This document shows, piece after piece, positions 10,516-23,017 of a stretch of DNA of 64,000 nt. Positions within the stretch are counted from its first letter, which is position 1. The number at the start of each line of letters is the position of its first letter. Under the pieces are notes generated by a model. The model was not told where the DNA came from and ran no database searches. It was given only the letters and a program-made list of their open reading frames with translations. The position numbers and the translations under genes are program-made. Location of the stretch: the NCBI GenBank assembly GCA_946811185.2, contig OX328099.1:20487859-20551858 (forward strand), in the 5' to 3' direction. This DNA is from Hippopus hippopus. Its lineage: Eukaryota > Mollusca > Bivalvia > Cardiida > Cardiidae.

Positions 10516-10937
10516 TTAATGTTAAGAAAGAATTTTTGTTTTATAATCACAATGCAGCTTGTCTGGTCATTAGTGACGTAAAGCATGACTGGCAATGATT
10601 AATCATTGAAAGAAAAGGAAAAAGCAACATTAAATGATGAACAGAAAGTGATTGATAACTTATTTGGTCAAAAAGAAATGAAAGGATGCTTGAAGCAAAA
10701 AATATCTTTTAGTGTTTGTCTTTTTTAAAGATTGTCTGCGTAAAAGGTACCGAAATATAAATATTGAAACTCTGAAACCGTGGTTCAAAATGAAGAAAAA
10801 AAAAAAGACGAGTAACCACGCCAGCAATTGCCGTTCTTTCCATTGTTTTGCATCTTTTAAAAACGAAATTTTCAGAGATCTATTTTTCAGGACAAAATGT
10901 TAATCACTGTAAACTAATGGGTCATATGGTAACGGTA
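10516..10937. other. No recognised feature
   Basis: AT-rich, with short open frames only and no recognisable motif. Confidence 0.4.
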
Positions 10938-11175
10938 AAAAACAGGAGGGCCATGATGGCCCTGTATCGCTCCACTGGCTTTTTAACCCTTTACCACACA
11001 AAGCGAAGTGTTAATGACCCTGAAAGAGAAGGCTTTCAAAAACAGGACAACATGTTGTCACTCAGTATTTTCTCCTTCTCCCACAATGTTTCCTAACCTA
11101 TCAAAGACAGAAATAGTCCTTTAAGCTACATTCAATTTGTCTTTTTGCAATGGCTTTAAACTTGGTTCAGTAAAA
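10938..11175 (+). repeat. Orphan type-D 5' end followed by a RepB copy
   Basis: 10938-10981 is a free-standing copy of the type-D 5' module (AACAGGAGGGCC..., CTCCACTGGCT). A full RepB copy follows at once (10983-11175): AACCCTTTACCACACAAAGC, a hairpin region AATGTTTCC, and a tail CTTGGTTCAGTAAA. A second intact D 5' end starts at 11178. So two D starts are separated by one RepB. Confidence 0.65.
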
Positions 11176-11177
11176 AA

Positions 11178-12268
11178 AACAAGAGGGCCATGATGGCCCT
11201 GTATCGCTCCACTGGCTAATACGTAAAATCACTACATGCCAAACATTACAATACTTGGCCAATTGGTTTTGAACATAAGACCCCTGAAACAGGACTAAAA
11301 TTGGTAGCCCTAGTTCATATGGTTAGTAACAAGAAGATTTCTAAAGATTTCACTATATAAGCCCATGTAAAACTTCTGACCCCTCGGGGTGAATCAAATT
11401 CCCCCCCTAGGGCTATAATTTACGCACTCTTGGTGAAGGGCCTTTAGATATAGCTACATGCGAAATTTGGTAGCCCTACGCTTTATGAATAAGTACAGGG
11501 AGATTTCTTAAGTTTTCTCTACATAAGCCCATGTAAAACTTGTGACCCCCGGGGCAGGGCCAATTTTGACCCCAGGGCTATAATTTAAGCACTCTTGGTA
11601 GAGACCCACTAGATAAAGCCACATGCAAAATTTGGTAGCCCTAGGCCTTACGGCTAGGTACAGGGAGATTTCTAAAGTTTTCCCTAAATAAGCCCATGTA
11701 AAACTTGTGACCCCCGGGGTGGGGTCAAATTTGACCCAAGGGCTATAATTTGGGCACTGTTGGTAGAGGCCCACTAGATAAAGCCACATGCAAAATTTGG
11801 TAGCCCTAGGCCCCATGGCTAGGTCAAAGAAGAATTTTAAAGTTCTCCCTATATAAGCCCATGTAAAACTTGTGACCCCCGGGGCGGGGCCAATTTTGAC
11901 CCCAGGGCTATAAATTGAAGAAACTTGGTAGAGGTCCACTAGATAAAGCTACATGCCAAATTTGGTAGCCCTTGGCCTTACGTTTTCAGACAAGAAGATT
12001 TTCAAAGATTTTCAAAATTTTTCAGTTTTGTTGCCATGGCAACCAGAGTTTTTGAAGGAATTAAATTCTTTCAAGAAATTCTGAAGAGGACCATGGCAGG
12101 ATCATTTCTGTGAAGTTTCATCAAAATTGGATGGGTAGTTTCAGAGAAGAAGACGTTTTAAAAAAAAGTTAACGCACGGACGGACGCACGGACGGACGGA
12201 CGGACGGACGGACGCACGACGGACAACAGGCCATGACATAAGCCCGCTGGCCTTCGGCCAGTGGAGCT
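11178..12268 (+). mobile_element. HINE/Helitron-like element, type D (copy D1)
   Basis: Starts AACAAGAG plus a hairpin (GGGCCATGATGGCCC), then a subterminal inverted repeat GCTCCACTGGC. The centre has tandem units of about 165 bp (GTGACCCCCGGGGCGGGGCC...CACTAGATAAAGC...). Then come the X-box palindrome at 12030-12043, a (GGAC)n-type tract (about 12175-12222), the hairpin CTGGCCTTCGGCCAG, the mirror GCCAGTGGAGC, and CTAAAAA. Subterminal inverted repeats, central arrays, a 3' hairpin and a CTAA end fit non-autonomous Helitron2/HINE elements. No transposase or Rep is encoded. No reliable target duplication is visible in the A-rich flanks. Confidence 0.7.
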
Positions 12269-12657
12269 AAAAAATGTCATTTCTCAAAGAGTAAAGTTAA
12301 CGTATCATGTGCTTCATTGGCACTGACAGAGACGTACAGCATAAAAAGTCTGTATGGTAATAAACTTACTTTGAAAACATAACTTCCAACCCCCCCCCCC
12401 CCCCCCCCGCCAAACAAAAAAAGTCACATCTTTTTAAATGCAAGGATAATGTCAGTGAATACAAGCAGGTTTATTCATTAGCATGAAAGGTCAAGTTCTG
12501 AAAAAATTTGAGTGAAAGAAACCTTACTTTGAATTAAACATTCCATTCATGTGAGCATAACCAATAGCATCAAAATAAATCACTCACCCTTAAAACAGAA
12601 CATTTCCTCTCCAAAAAACTTGAATACCAAACTCCAATAATGTATAACTGCAGTTTG

Positions 12658-12722
12658 ATAATCAAGGGAGGTAAATAGTAACAAACTTTATCTTGTATAA
12701 CAGGAGTTATTTCCCTTGATTA
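12658..12722. repeat. Short imperfect palindrome
   Basis: TAATCAAGGGAGGTAAATAG at about 12660 is mirrored by TTATTTCCCTTGATTA near 12706. Non-coding, possibly a MITE remnant. The rest of 12269-12738 shows a poly-C run (about 12388-12409) and AT-rich sequence. Confidence 0.5.
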
Positions 12723-12738
12723 CTATTTTTAAATTGCA

Positions 12739-13145
12739 GTTACTATATCAGCCCATGTTAAACTTGTGATCCCCGGGGCAGAGCCAATTTTGACCCAGGG
12801 CTATAATATGAAGAAATTTGATAGAGGTCCATTAGATAAAGCTACATGCCACATTTGGTAGCCCTGGGCCTTATGGTTTCAGACAAGAAGATTTTCAAAG
12901 ATGTTCAATATTTTTCAGTTTTGTTGCCATGGCAACCAGAGTTTTTGAAGGAATCAAATTCTTTCAAGAAATTCTAAAGAGGACCATGGCAGGTTCATTT
13001 CTGTGAAGTTTCATCAAATTTGGATGGGTAGTTTCAGAGAAGAAGTTTGAAAAAAAAAGTTAACGCACGGACGGACGCACGAACGGACGCACGACGGACA
13101 CCGGGCCATGACATAAGCCCGCTGGCCTTCGGCCAGTGGGGCTAA
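12739..13145 (+). mobile_element. Type-D element, 5'-truncated (copy D1b)
   Basis: Begins inside a tandem unit (CAGCCCATGTTAAACTTGTG). It keeps the X-box palindrome (12923-12936), an ACGG-rich tract, the 3' hairpin CTGGCCTTCGGCCAG and the end GGGGCTAAAAA. It lacks the 5' module. Confidence 0.7.
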
Positions 13146-13299
13146 AAACTAAATTAATAATTAGTAAAAGAAAAGGATTATTCCCGCATCATATCTATCT
13201 GCTTAGATGTGAATAAGCACCGCAGGGTACCGAATACCGGTAGCAACTCTTGTAACATTATATTAGAGTCATGAATGGCCCGCAAGGCGCTCATAGGCC

Positions 13300-13450
13300 C
13301 GCAGAATAAACATATCCACATCTTTTTACCAATAGCAATTTAACCTTACTGTAAATTTATTTGATACGAATACCAAGAGGTGGGTCAAAATCTAGGTTAT
13401 ACAGTTTCGCCGAAAAAGACGAACGTACATACGTAGGCCCGAAAGTCAAT
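13300..13450 (+). repeat. Dispersed repeat K (copy 2)
   Basis: AGAATAAACATATCCACATC, then ACCAATAGCAATTTAAC, GGTGGGTCAAAATCTAGG and CAGTTTCGCCGAAAAA run parallel to 2515-2720. No coding potential. Confidence 0.45.
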
Positions 13451-13623
13451 AAATTGTGTTTTTGTTTTTCAGTCGATGCAAAGCTGTCACAGAGCTTTTA
13501 GAAGATCTCTGGTAGTGATTGCAGCATATACGTAAATATAATAACAAGACAAATTTATGATGCATGGCATCATAGATGCCACAATATTTTGGTGGACAAT
13601 TTCAGAAATATTGACTTTCTAGA

Positions 13624-15438
13624 AACAAGAGGGCCATGATGGCCCTGAAGTCGCTCACCTGAGCCTTTTGATCAAACATGACCCATTTCCAATCTCTTCA
13701 GAGATAATAAGACAAACACTCTGACAACCACTCATTAGTATTGGGCTTACAAATATGGCCTCTAAAGTGCACGCAACCTTTTTCTCGAATTTGTCTCAGC
13801 GGCCTACTTGACATGTAGAAATTATCAAGACATACATTCCGACAAACTTTCATGAGTATTTGAGAGAAAATGTGGCCTGTAGGGCGTACAAAAGTTTTTT
13901 CCGAGATTTGACCTAGTGATCTAGTTTTTCATCCATCATGACCCATATTTATACTAGTCTAAGATATTATCAAGACAAACATTCAAAGCAAATTTCAAGA
14001 TTATTGGACTGAAAATGTGGCCTCTACAGCGTACACACGGTTTTTCATGGATGAAACTTGGTGACCTAGTTTTTATTCCACGTGACCCATTTTCAAACCC
14101 ATGCAAGATATCATCAAGACAAACATTCTAACAAAAGTTTAAAGAATATTGGACTGTAATTATAGTACAAAAGGTTTTTCCGAGATTTGACCTTGTGACC
14201 TAGTTTTTTATCTAACATGACCCATTTTAATACTAGTCTAAGAAATTATCAAGACAAACATTCTGACCGAATTTCAAAATTTTTAAACTGAAAATGTGGC
14301 CTCTAGAGCTTACATATGGTTTTTCTAAGATTTGACCTGGTGACCTAGTTTTTGACCTGACATGACCCATTTTCAATCTCATCCAAGCTATCATCATGAC
14401 AAACATTCTAACCAACTTTAAAGAGCATTGGACTGAAAATATAGCTTCTGGAGCATACACAAGGTTTTTTTAAGATTTGACCTAGTGACCTAGTTTTTGA
14501 CCCAACATGGCCTGTTTTCAGATTTTTCAGAGATATCATCAAGACAAATATTCTGACTAACTTTCAAGAGTATTGGACTGAAAATGGCCTCTAGAGCGTA
14601 CAAAAGGTTTTTCTAAGCTTTGCCCTGGTGACCTAGTTTTTGACCCGACATGGTCCACTTTCAAACTTGTTCGAGATATCATCAAGTCAAACATTCTGAC
14701 CAACTTTCAAGAGTTTTGGACTGAAAATGTGGCCCCTAGAGCGTACACAAGATTTTTCTAAGATTTGACCTGGTGACCTAGTTTTTGACTCGACATAGCC
14801 CATTTTCGAACTCGTCCAGGATATCATCAAGGCAAACATTCTGACCAACTTTCAAGAGTATTGGACTGAAAATGTGGCCTCTGGAGCGTACACAAAGTTT
14901 TTCTAAGATTTGATCTGGTGACCTAGTTTTTCACCCGACATGGCCCATTTTCAAACTTGTCCAAGATATCATCAAGACAAACAGTCTGACCAACTTTCAG
15001 GAGTATTGGACAGAAAATGTGGCCTCTAGAGCGTACACAAAGTTTTTCTAAGATTTGACCTAGTGACCTAGTTTTTGACCCGACATGACCCATTTTCGTA
15101 CTCGTCCGAGATATCATCAAGACAAACATTCTGACCATATTTCATGAGTATCGGACTGAAAATGTGGCCTCTAGAGCGTACACAAAGTTTTTCTAAGATT
15201 TGACCTAGTGACCTAGTTTTTGATCCGACATGACCCATTTTCGAACTCGTCCGAGATATCATCAAGGCAAACATTCTGACCAAGTTTCATGAGTACCGGA
15301 CTAAAAATGTGGCCTCTAAAGCGTACACAAGGTAAAAAGTTGACGGCGGACGACGAACGACGGACGACGCACGACGGACGCCGGACACAGCACGATCACA
15401 ATAGCTCACCATGAACACTTCGTGCTCAGGTGAGCTAA
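13624..15438 (+). mobile_element. HINE/Helitron-like element, type E (copy E1)
   Basis: Starts AACAAGAG plus the same GGGCCATGATGGCCC hairpin as type D, but continues into a different subterminal repeat (GTCGCTCACCTGAG). It has about a dozen tandem units of ~145 bp (GTGGCCTCTAGAGCGTACAC, TGACCTAGTGACCTAGTTTT, TATCATCAAGACAAACATTC). A GACGACGG-rich tract (about 15340-15390) leads to the hairpin GAACACTTCGTGCTC and CTCAGGTGAGC, then CTAAAAA. The unit gives short overlapping open frames on the minus strand; these are a by-product of the array. No X-box copy is present. Confidence 0.7.
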
Positions 15439-16639
15439 AAATGTGATGACATTTTTGTATCTGTTTTTCCCCCCACGAACGGAAGATCATGACGAATGAT
15501 ACTAAAATGCAGTGGGAAAAAGGCAGAAGTTAAGAGAGGAATCTTAAATTATCTTGTACCATCATTATAATCATAATCATCAGTATCATTTAAAGAGATA
15601 ATGCGTATGTGAGAAAACATGTAAAAGCATTGGAATTTTCAAATTTCTACTCAAAAATGAAGAAATTGCGCATTCAAGTACAGCATTTTTCATTAATAAA
15701 TGATTTTAAAAGGCAAACTTCTGTAGGGGCATCAAAGGCGACACTGCGGAATTATGTAAGTTAGTAAATTATTCAAAGTGATATTTGGATCGTTATTCAT
15801 GTAGATCTACATGTATTTAAAATTTTTAAGTGATATTTTCTTTGTGTTTTTTTTTTTACAAAAAGAAAAAAGAAAAAAAAATATTCAACAACTTTCTTCT
15901 ATAATATTTTCTTTTTGCTTGTCAAAAAGTATTTTAGCCTGCTTGTAACAAAGCGAATTTTTACATTTCTACTCCAGAATTAGAGACTTTTGCATAATAT
16001 CTCCAAAATTCTTTTGTTAATAGCCTTCACAGTTGGCGCGAACCACTAACAAAACACAATTATTCTTTTAAGTCTTTAAGGATCTGGATCTATTCAACAG
16101 CAACATAGTAACTATTACTATATATACTCGTATATCGTTTAATAAAAATTAGTTTGAACCACTTTCTGTATAGGCCTTGTACAAACCTATAAAAGTTCTA
16201 ATGTAAACTTCAAGAGCCATTCAAACCCTTGACCAGCAGCGATGTAAAAAGTTGTATATGCACAGTGATAGGTTCGGTAATAACTTTATCCTTTCAACTA
16301 CACAATGAAATTAATATACTGAGTAAGGAAAAAGAAACAAGAAATTTTTACGTTTACAATATCTTATAAAATATTAAAATATATTACACAGGCTATTTAC
16401 TGTCTGATCTTGATCTATTTCTGTCATTTTCGAACAGTTTCAACCCTGAGAGCACTATGCACCACTTTGGTAATTTTTGTGGACAACTTACATCACGATC
16501 CATACATTTTTCACGATTATAGTAGATCAGGACCATACTGTACAGAACTTACAGGCTGATCATAACAGCTTCGACACACAATACATTATGCGCCCAGGAG
16601 GCTGTTAGTATATGTTGCATGAGCTAGTGCAAGATATAT
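15439..16639. other. AT-rich stretch without recognised genes
   Basis: Poly-A/T runs (about 15840-15890), TA-rich segments and no open frame of note. Confidence 0.5.
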
Positions 16640-16853
16640 GGACGAAACCCAAGAGAAGTTACGCCTGATTCTTTAACATGCACGGTATATAACACTGCCA
16701 CATGGGACTTCGGTTAAATGTCGCACCCGAAAGACTATTAGCAATTCTAAATGGCCAGCTGTGGGGCTCGAACCCACATCCTCAAATGGCCTGAAACTTG
16801 ACGTTCACCAGCCTTACGCTCTACCACTTGCACTATTCGGGCTGGTCCAGTAC
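16640..16853 (-). repeat. tRNA-derived SINE, minus orientation
   Basis: On the minus strand it starts CCAGCCCGAATAGTGCAAGT with an A-box-like AGTGGTAGAGCG. A B-box-like GGGTTCGAGCCCC follows at about 16775-16763, then a body with GGGTGCGACATTTAACCG. The head would be a tRNA-like fold, but the acceptor and anticodon parts are not those of a functional tRNA. Confidence 0.55.
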
Positions 16854-17027
16854 TGCATTTGGATGAATACATTTTTATAGTCAGCAGTAAGGCCAAAACA
16901 TTGCGACGTCAACGCAGTTTGAATTTTAAAAAAATATCTCACGAAACAGCGAAATTGTAGATTAAACAATTGAGTGCATACTCCGTGCAGACTGTTCCTA
17001 ATCTTCAAGAGCACATACAGATTGAAC

Positions 17028-17258
17028 TGATTGATTGAATGAATGGTGCTTTACGCCGCTTTCTGCATTATTTCAGTCATATCACGGTAATAGCTCATAT
17101 ATTCATTAATTGCCTGGGTTTCACCAGTACTATGCTAGAGCTCTAAAATGTCTTGCATGAGGACACTGCCACGAAAAGCCCAGAGGATCCAGTAAGGTTC
17201 GAATCCGGGACCTTCAGGTCACGAGTCCTACACTGTACAACATACAGAACCGTTCAGT
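17028..17258 (-). repeat. tRNA-derived SINE, minus orientation
   Basis: Tail on the plus strand at 17028-17060 (ATTGATTGAATGAATGGTGC, TTACGCCGCTTTCTGC). The body contains CTGGGTTTCACCAGT. The B-box region GGTTCGAATCCGGGACCTTC is at about 17196, and the head ends near 17255. Same body type as the SINE at 28330. Confidence 0.65.
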
Positions 17259-17424
17259 CAGTCAGCATTCGATTTGAACGTACTGTGACAAAAATAGACA
17301 ATCCCAAATATTGCTCTAAATACATTACCAAAAGGCTTTTAGTATAAAGACTGATGGCGTAAGAGGTACTAAAATAAAAAATATCAAACCTTACAAGGCC
17401 TTTCACAACTATAGTTGCCTTTGC

Positions 17425-17500
17425 GGCCAGCGCATTTTAAGATCAGACTGCACAAAACGTGCAGTCTGATCTTAATCTACACTGTCCGGTAATCCGAGAC
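17425..17500 (+). repeat. RepA core
   Basis: The core hairpin AAGATCAGACTGCAC / GTGCAGTCTGATCTT (about 17439-17474) is followed by CTACACTGTCCGGTAA. The tail is short. Confidence 0.65.
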
Positions 17501-17964
17501 ATTTTTGCCTAAAGGAACAATGGTTTTGCAACTATTTGGGCCTTTTTTCATTTTTTGCTGAATATGTCTGATGGGTTTATTCGGCGCTCTAAGGGTTTGA
17601 ACTCTTTTTTGTTTCAATATGTATAGAAAAAATGAAAAGCAGCCAGGCCAGCAGGTTCACCATTGATTAACAATTAACAATGAAGTTTTCATTTGCAGTA
17701 GATATAGATTTTTCGAGATTATAATTATGAGAATCCACCTCATCGTTGGAAAAGGAGCAGTATCTGCTAAAAAGGTGTGTCTGAATATACATGAAGACCG
17801 TACAGTGAATGGATATAGGGTAACACAGAAAAATACATGACCATATTTTTTACCAACTGCATATTAATCATTGTTCGTTCGAGACTAATACCAATAAGTC
17901 GGTCAAGAGCTGTTTGTATTTTAGTGAATCGTATTTTCAGATGTTAAAAGAGGTCGTGTTCATA

Positions 17965-18130
17965 TATGAGTCATGCTCTGTGATAATGGGGCTTAATGCA
18001 TCTGCAAAAAGAATCGACCCAGGTGAGCCTGCGCAAGCAGTCTGACCTAGGTCGAAACTTTCTGCTTTAGGTATATTTTCTGTACGCCAAAGGACCATTC
18101 GGCTTACTCATGATTCAGTCGGTTTTCCGA
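17965..18130 (+). repeat. RepC MITE, truncated
   Basis: Contains GTCATGCTCTGTGATAATGG, GGCTTAATGCATCTGC, the hairpin CGACCCAGGTGAGCCTGCGC / ...GACCTAGGTCG, and part of the body (GGACCATTCGGCTTACTCAT). Confidence 0.6.
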
Positions 18131-21110
18131 CGGAATGGTTTTTGTGGTATTTGTCGAAGACAATACCACTATGAGTTCAAGATTGAATTTTGAAGACCAT
18201 GTATTGTGTTTTGTCCAAAGCCGAAGGAAATAAACCCAAATAAACGCAATTTTCTCAAACAAATGAGTTTTTCGGTAGCACTCATATATGTAATTGGAAA
18301 TGGCACGTTAAAATACACTGGATGAGGCCATCGATAAAGGAAATACTAATTTTTTATTGAAAATAGCTTCACTCATAGCCTTCTATTGGCGCAGTGATAC
18401 TAAATTTGTCTACTGATTGCTTGGTCCTGGGCTTTTTCGTTCCAAAACCATTTCGTCCCATGGCTTGTTCATCCCATGTTTGCGCGCTACTCCATTTGAT
18501 TCGGAATGAATATCTATATATCGAAATAATTGATTGTAATGTTGGGAATTAAACGTTAACCACCAAAGATATTTTAAAACCATGCTTTTTAGGTACAAAC
18601 TTAAGGTTGCCCAACTGTAATGGGATCGTGAAACACCGGCCAATGTCGGTCAATATCGGTATTTTACGTACAACAATCAGACTGCATCGGTAAGCTACGG
18701 CAGTGATCGTATATACGATCCCTGGCTACGGAGAACTGTCGGGCATTCACGTCAACTGCCGGACATTGCATGATTAAACTATTTATCGCCTTTTTTTAAA
18801 TATAAAATGATAGTTTATTAATGATATAAGATTTTTATAGTTGTGTTGTCGATTAATGTGACTGGTAAAAAATAAATACGAAATATTACGAATTTTTCGG
18901 ACACTTCCGGTGATGTTGTCATGCAATTTTGCGACGCTGAAGGCCGATTCTCGCGGAACAGAAAAGAAAAGCTGCCAGGTATTGCCACAAGACCAATTTA
19001 GACTGCCATAACTATGCTTGTGGATCCTTTGCCTGAGGCTTGTGTTCATGTTGAAGATGCGATGACAAGTGATAGTTGGAAGGTTGGCCGACGGATGTTG
19101 AATTTGATGTTCTTTCGAAAATCCTGAGACTGAGAGCGTGTCAATCGTGTCTTCTTGGGCCCATTTCCTTCACTTACGACAGCGTTGTGGGAGAAATATA
19201 GAAAGGACTCAGTGGATATTTATATGTTAAATGTGAATTTCGTGATTTTATCATTAAGTGGCCTGCGGTAATTTAAGACTCACCACGTCAAATCAAGAGA
19301 ATCCCATATTTTGTTGCTAGTACTAAACTGAGTTCAGGCAGAGACATACAATACACATCAGTGTCTCTGGTTCAGGTAAAACCTGTCATAGTTTCTGTTT
19401 ATCTTAAAAAATTTTGGTATACCCGAGTTGTTTGCTTAAAGTACAGTACATATGTCTCTGACTCTTTTTTTTTTCTGCAGTGAAAAACATTGCTGAATGG
19501 ACGGATACAGTACATGTATAAAAATGTATATAATCAAGTACAATGTAAGCCCTTCCTTGAAGCCCATCCTCCTATGTATAGTCTCAATCAGAAGACTTTT
19601 AGGGTGCTTCCTTTCACATTAAAATTTTGGACATTGTTTTGTGCTTGGCATGGTCCAGGAGGCAATCGGTGAAAAACTGAAATAGCAATGGGATACAGTT
19701 ATCGTACTACAGAACTCCAAAGTAATAAACTATGTAATACACAATGACCCAGAGTTCCCAATCACGCAAAATCGTACCTGAAACACGTACAAGTAAAATA
19801 AAAAACGTACAAAATAACAAACCTATATGTGAAATCGCGCACAAAAAATACAGACGAAGATCGAAATAAAAAGTAGGAAAGGCTTGCATAGAACGGCTCA
19901 TGTAAAAGCAACTTTTTCGGAAAATGTAAATCATCAGAAAAATTTGGCATTTCCAGCTTTCTATTTTTAGAACATTTACATGGTTGGCGTACTCGGTCTT
20001 TATTGTCGTGATCAATAATTGCAGACTGGGACTTGTTTGTTTAAAAAATTATCCGTAATTCAGCTCTCCTTTCTTTAACGCAGTCTATGAAAAAGTGTTT
20101 TGTCGACGTCAATGTCTCTCGTCTGTAAACTAACATTGGTAATAGCTCAGAAATACGGTAGGCCTACTTTAGAAGCTTTCGGATTTGGGTTTCCGTAAGC
20201 AAGCAAGGTATACTAGTAGAACCATTCAAGAAAACAGAATTCATATTGAGTACAGTAGTCACCAGCCAGACTTCAACAATGGCTCTGTTGAGTGTTATGC
20301 AAAAGGCACGTGAAAAGATGAGCATAAAGACTACTAGTTATCACTTTGTCAAGTAATTATTTTACTATTTGTTACATCAGGGATCAAATATACGATCCCT
20401 GGTTACATGTAAAAATGTAAATTCGCTTTGTAGATCTATATGATTGTTCTTCACCTGAAAGAGGATGAGGCATTTAAGAAAACAATTTAGAGTTGTAGGC
20501 ATACTAATTTTTCTGAATTTGTACCCCAATTTTTTTTCTTATACCCCCATTTTTCAATGGTAGGGGGTACAAAACCTCCAAATAAAAATTTCAGTGGGAA
20601 CACTGATGACCCTAGTCTCCAAAACATATTGGGCAGCATTCACAGCTTTAAATTCTAAAAGCTGAATCAGGCCCTTGTAAATTGCAGATACTCCTCAGAA
20701 TTCCATCTACTTCTTGTTTGTTACTGTCAAATGTTTATATGAATTTTAAAATGTTCTACAACATACCAAATCAAAAAACCTGCCAGCTAAAGTTAGAAAT
20801 GGCGACAAAACCTTTTCTATGAAAAAAACAAAATGGAATTTGGGTGGGAAAAAAAAATCCACAGAAAACGTCGAGGGAAGAGCAGAAATTGCTTGTAAAA
20901 AGCAACCTCTCAGCTTGCCAACAATATTTTCACAAGTATAAGCAATTAAAGAATTTCTTGGCAGACTGCTGGATCCTATATAATTTGTAATTTTCATTGT
21001 TTTTATGACTAGAGACTGTGAAGTTTCAAATTATTTCATTATACAGTAGGTATAACTTTAATACATGGTAAAGCAATGAACTGTATTCCTATGAAAGATT
21101 TTTTTTTACA
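18131..21110. other. Long non-coding-looking stretch
   Basis: No recognised gene, SINE or MITE. There are short open frames on both strands (for example 18783-19049 and 19707-20015, minus) without motifs or plausible exon borders. The short palindromic motif ATATACGATCCCTGG recurs at about 18710 and 20389. Confidence 0.4.
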
Positions 21111-21199
21111 GTCATGATTGATAGCCTGGTTGGACTTTACAGAGTTAACAACTTTCTGGCTGCTTTTTGAAGCCGATTAGTGATGCAAATCTAACGAAT

Positions 21200-21292
21200 A
21201 TGGAAGAGCGATCTGGAGAAGCAATTGAATTACTGGCTGTGGAAACCACCCAACTAGCTGCTAAGCAGGCATACATAAGAAAAATACAGTAG
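21200..21292 (+). CDS. Possible orphan exon, unknown protein
   Basis: From ATG at 21200 a 30-codon frame reads as an alpha-helical, Glu/Ala/Gln-rich segment (MEERSGEAIELLAVETTQLA, then AKQAYIRKIQ) to a TAG stop. The frame is also open upstream to about 21149, and a weak acceptor (GCTTTTTGAAG) precedes CCGATTAGTGATG. The residue mix is more protein-like than other short frames here, but I recognise no family, no matching neighbouring exon was found, and chance is quite possible. Confidence 0.2.
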   Translation: MEERSGEAIELLAVETTQLAAKQAYIRKIQ

Positions 21293-21479
21293 GTTTTACA
21301 TTTTTAAGCCTTTTTTTTTAATGAAAATAATAATTAATGCTGTCTCCTACAGAAACAGATAGGGAGGCAAAATGAAATTGAAATTCAAAATGATCAGCTA
21401 TGCTTTGATTTTTGGCTATAAGAAATTATTAGGTTGATTTTTCTAAACCCTTGAATGGTGTAATTAGGAGCATGCTGCA

Positions 21480-22100
21480 TATTTAAACCCTTTACCACAC
21501 AATTCCATGTTTTAGGGACCTAGAGGAAGAAGCCTTCTTAAAATGCTATGGTAAAGGGAGAAGATGCTGGTTACCAGCATTTTCTCCTTTTTTCCACAAT
21601 GGTTTTTACCCACTCGAAAGCAAATCATCATTTGAGCCAAGTTTAATTTTTTTGTCTGCAAATGCTTTGAATTTGGAAAAGGCAAAAAATTTATCATCTT
21701 GTACAGGGTTAACTATTGCTTGATGCCAGGGGCACATTTTTTTCCTGATCTTGCCATGCATTTTGAAAATCTTCCAGTTTCGCGTTTGTACATATATGTC
21801 TATATTTCAGAAATGTCTTGTCAAAATTGAAAGCATTTGCAGACGACAATTTAAATATGGCTTATTTAAGGTAATATTTGCATAAAATTTGTCAACTCTT
21901 GGTTATAAACACCTATTGACAGTGCTACTATTATCAAGTAACTTTGTGTCTGTACTAGTTGAAAGTAAGTTTTGCCTTCTGTGCAATATCTGCAGGACAT
22001 ATGAATCAGTTTTGAAATGCCATGTGGGAAAAAGAGAAAGTGTCTTGCAGAGCAAATTCCTGCTTTTTCCACAATTTTTTTAAAGTCATTTATATCAGGT
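21480..22100 (+). repeat. RepB full copy and a second degraded copy
   Basis: 21486-21710 is one of the best RepB copies: AACCCTTTACCACACAATTC, the central hairpin GAGAAGATGCTGGTTACCAG / CTGGTAACCAGCATTTTCTC, the conserved GTCTGCAAATGCTTTGAATT, and the end TTGTACAGGGTTAA mirroring the start. A second, eroded one (about 21800-22100) keeps GAAAGCATTTGCAGACGACA and a hairpin remnant (GGGAAAAAGAGAAAG...TTTTTCCACAA). Confidence 0.65.
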
Positions 22101-22574
22101 ATGCTTAAAGACAATGATTCTATGCAACCAGGGACATAACCTCTATTCTGAATATGTTGACCTTTCACATTAAGATGTGAAATCCTTTTTACTGTGCCAA
22201 AATGACCTTTCTGGACAATCAGAACTGTAATTTTGGTATTCAAATTCTTTTTTTGAGTTAGACATAGGGACACAGATCTGAAGCTCATATTAAAGCATTG
22301 TGGAAAAGATAGCATATTATCCTACCTGCTTTGACTTCTTTTTCCACAATTTCAATATCTTTGTGTTGAGAATTTAATGCATAAAATCTGTATTAGAATG
22401 ATTAGAATGAAACGGACAACCTTTTTTTTTCTTTTTTTCAAATTTAATATTGCTCACTTCATTTAACCTGATCTTGACCTTTATGCTGAATATAGAAGTA
22501 GGCATATAAATAGAACTCTGACTATTTTTCGGATAGTTATTTATACACGGGAAGGTATACAGGTAAGCAATTTA

Positions 22575-22790
22575 ATCCTTAGCCTACAAAGCGCGACTTT
22601 AGGAGCTATTGGGATCAGCATGGATCAAGATCAGACTCACTGCACAGAAAGTGCAGTCTGATCTTGGATCTACACTATCCAGTGAGGAAATATTTCTCCC
22701 AGAAATAACTTTGAAGTTTCAATATTTCCTTTTTTACTATTGACTGGAAAGTTTTCAACCAACATATTCAGTAGGTTGAGGGTTGATTGG
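22575..22790 (+). repeat. RepA, full copy
   Basis: CCTTAGCCTACAAAGCGCGA, a core (AAGATCAGACTCACTGCAC / GTGCAGTCTGATCTTGGATC) and the roughly 100-bp tail ending AGTAGGTTGAGGGTT. It runs parallel to 428-626 and 32862-33066. Confidence 0.7.
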
Positions 22791-23017
22791 CTTAAACCGT
22801 GCGTTACCATTCGGGACATATGCTGAGCGATGCCGAGGATAAAAATAGAATATTAATCTATTAAATGATTTTGAACAGGGTCAGGTTAAACCAAGTAGAT
22901 AATAACTAGCATTTTATTTCAAATTATCAAAATCATTAATATCACATACACTCAGTGATTAATCTGGCAATGTGTCACCAAGTGGCATAAACACACAGAG
23001 AGATAAATATTTATATA

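Noticed and set aside
11508..11939. 143-residue minus-strand open frame with internal repeats
   Set aside because: Tandem units of the type-D element; similar frames at 29711-30025 come from D2.
14233..15283. Series of overlapping short minus-strand proteins (MVRMFVLMISR...)
   Set aside because: They are the 145-bp tandem unit of the E1 element read in one frame; the same happens at 33315-35589 in E2.
19707..20015. 102-residue hydrophobic minus-strand protein
   Set aside because: Composition of AT-rich DNA; no start context, splice sites or family pattern.
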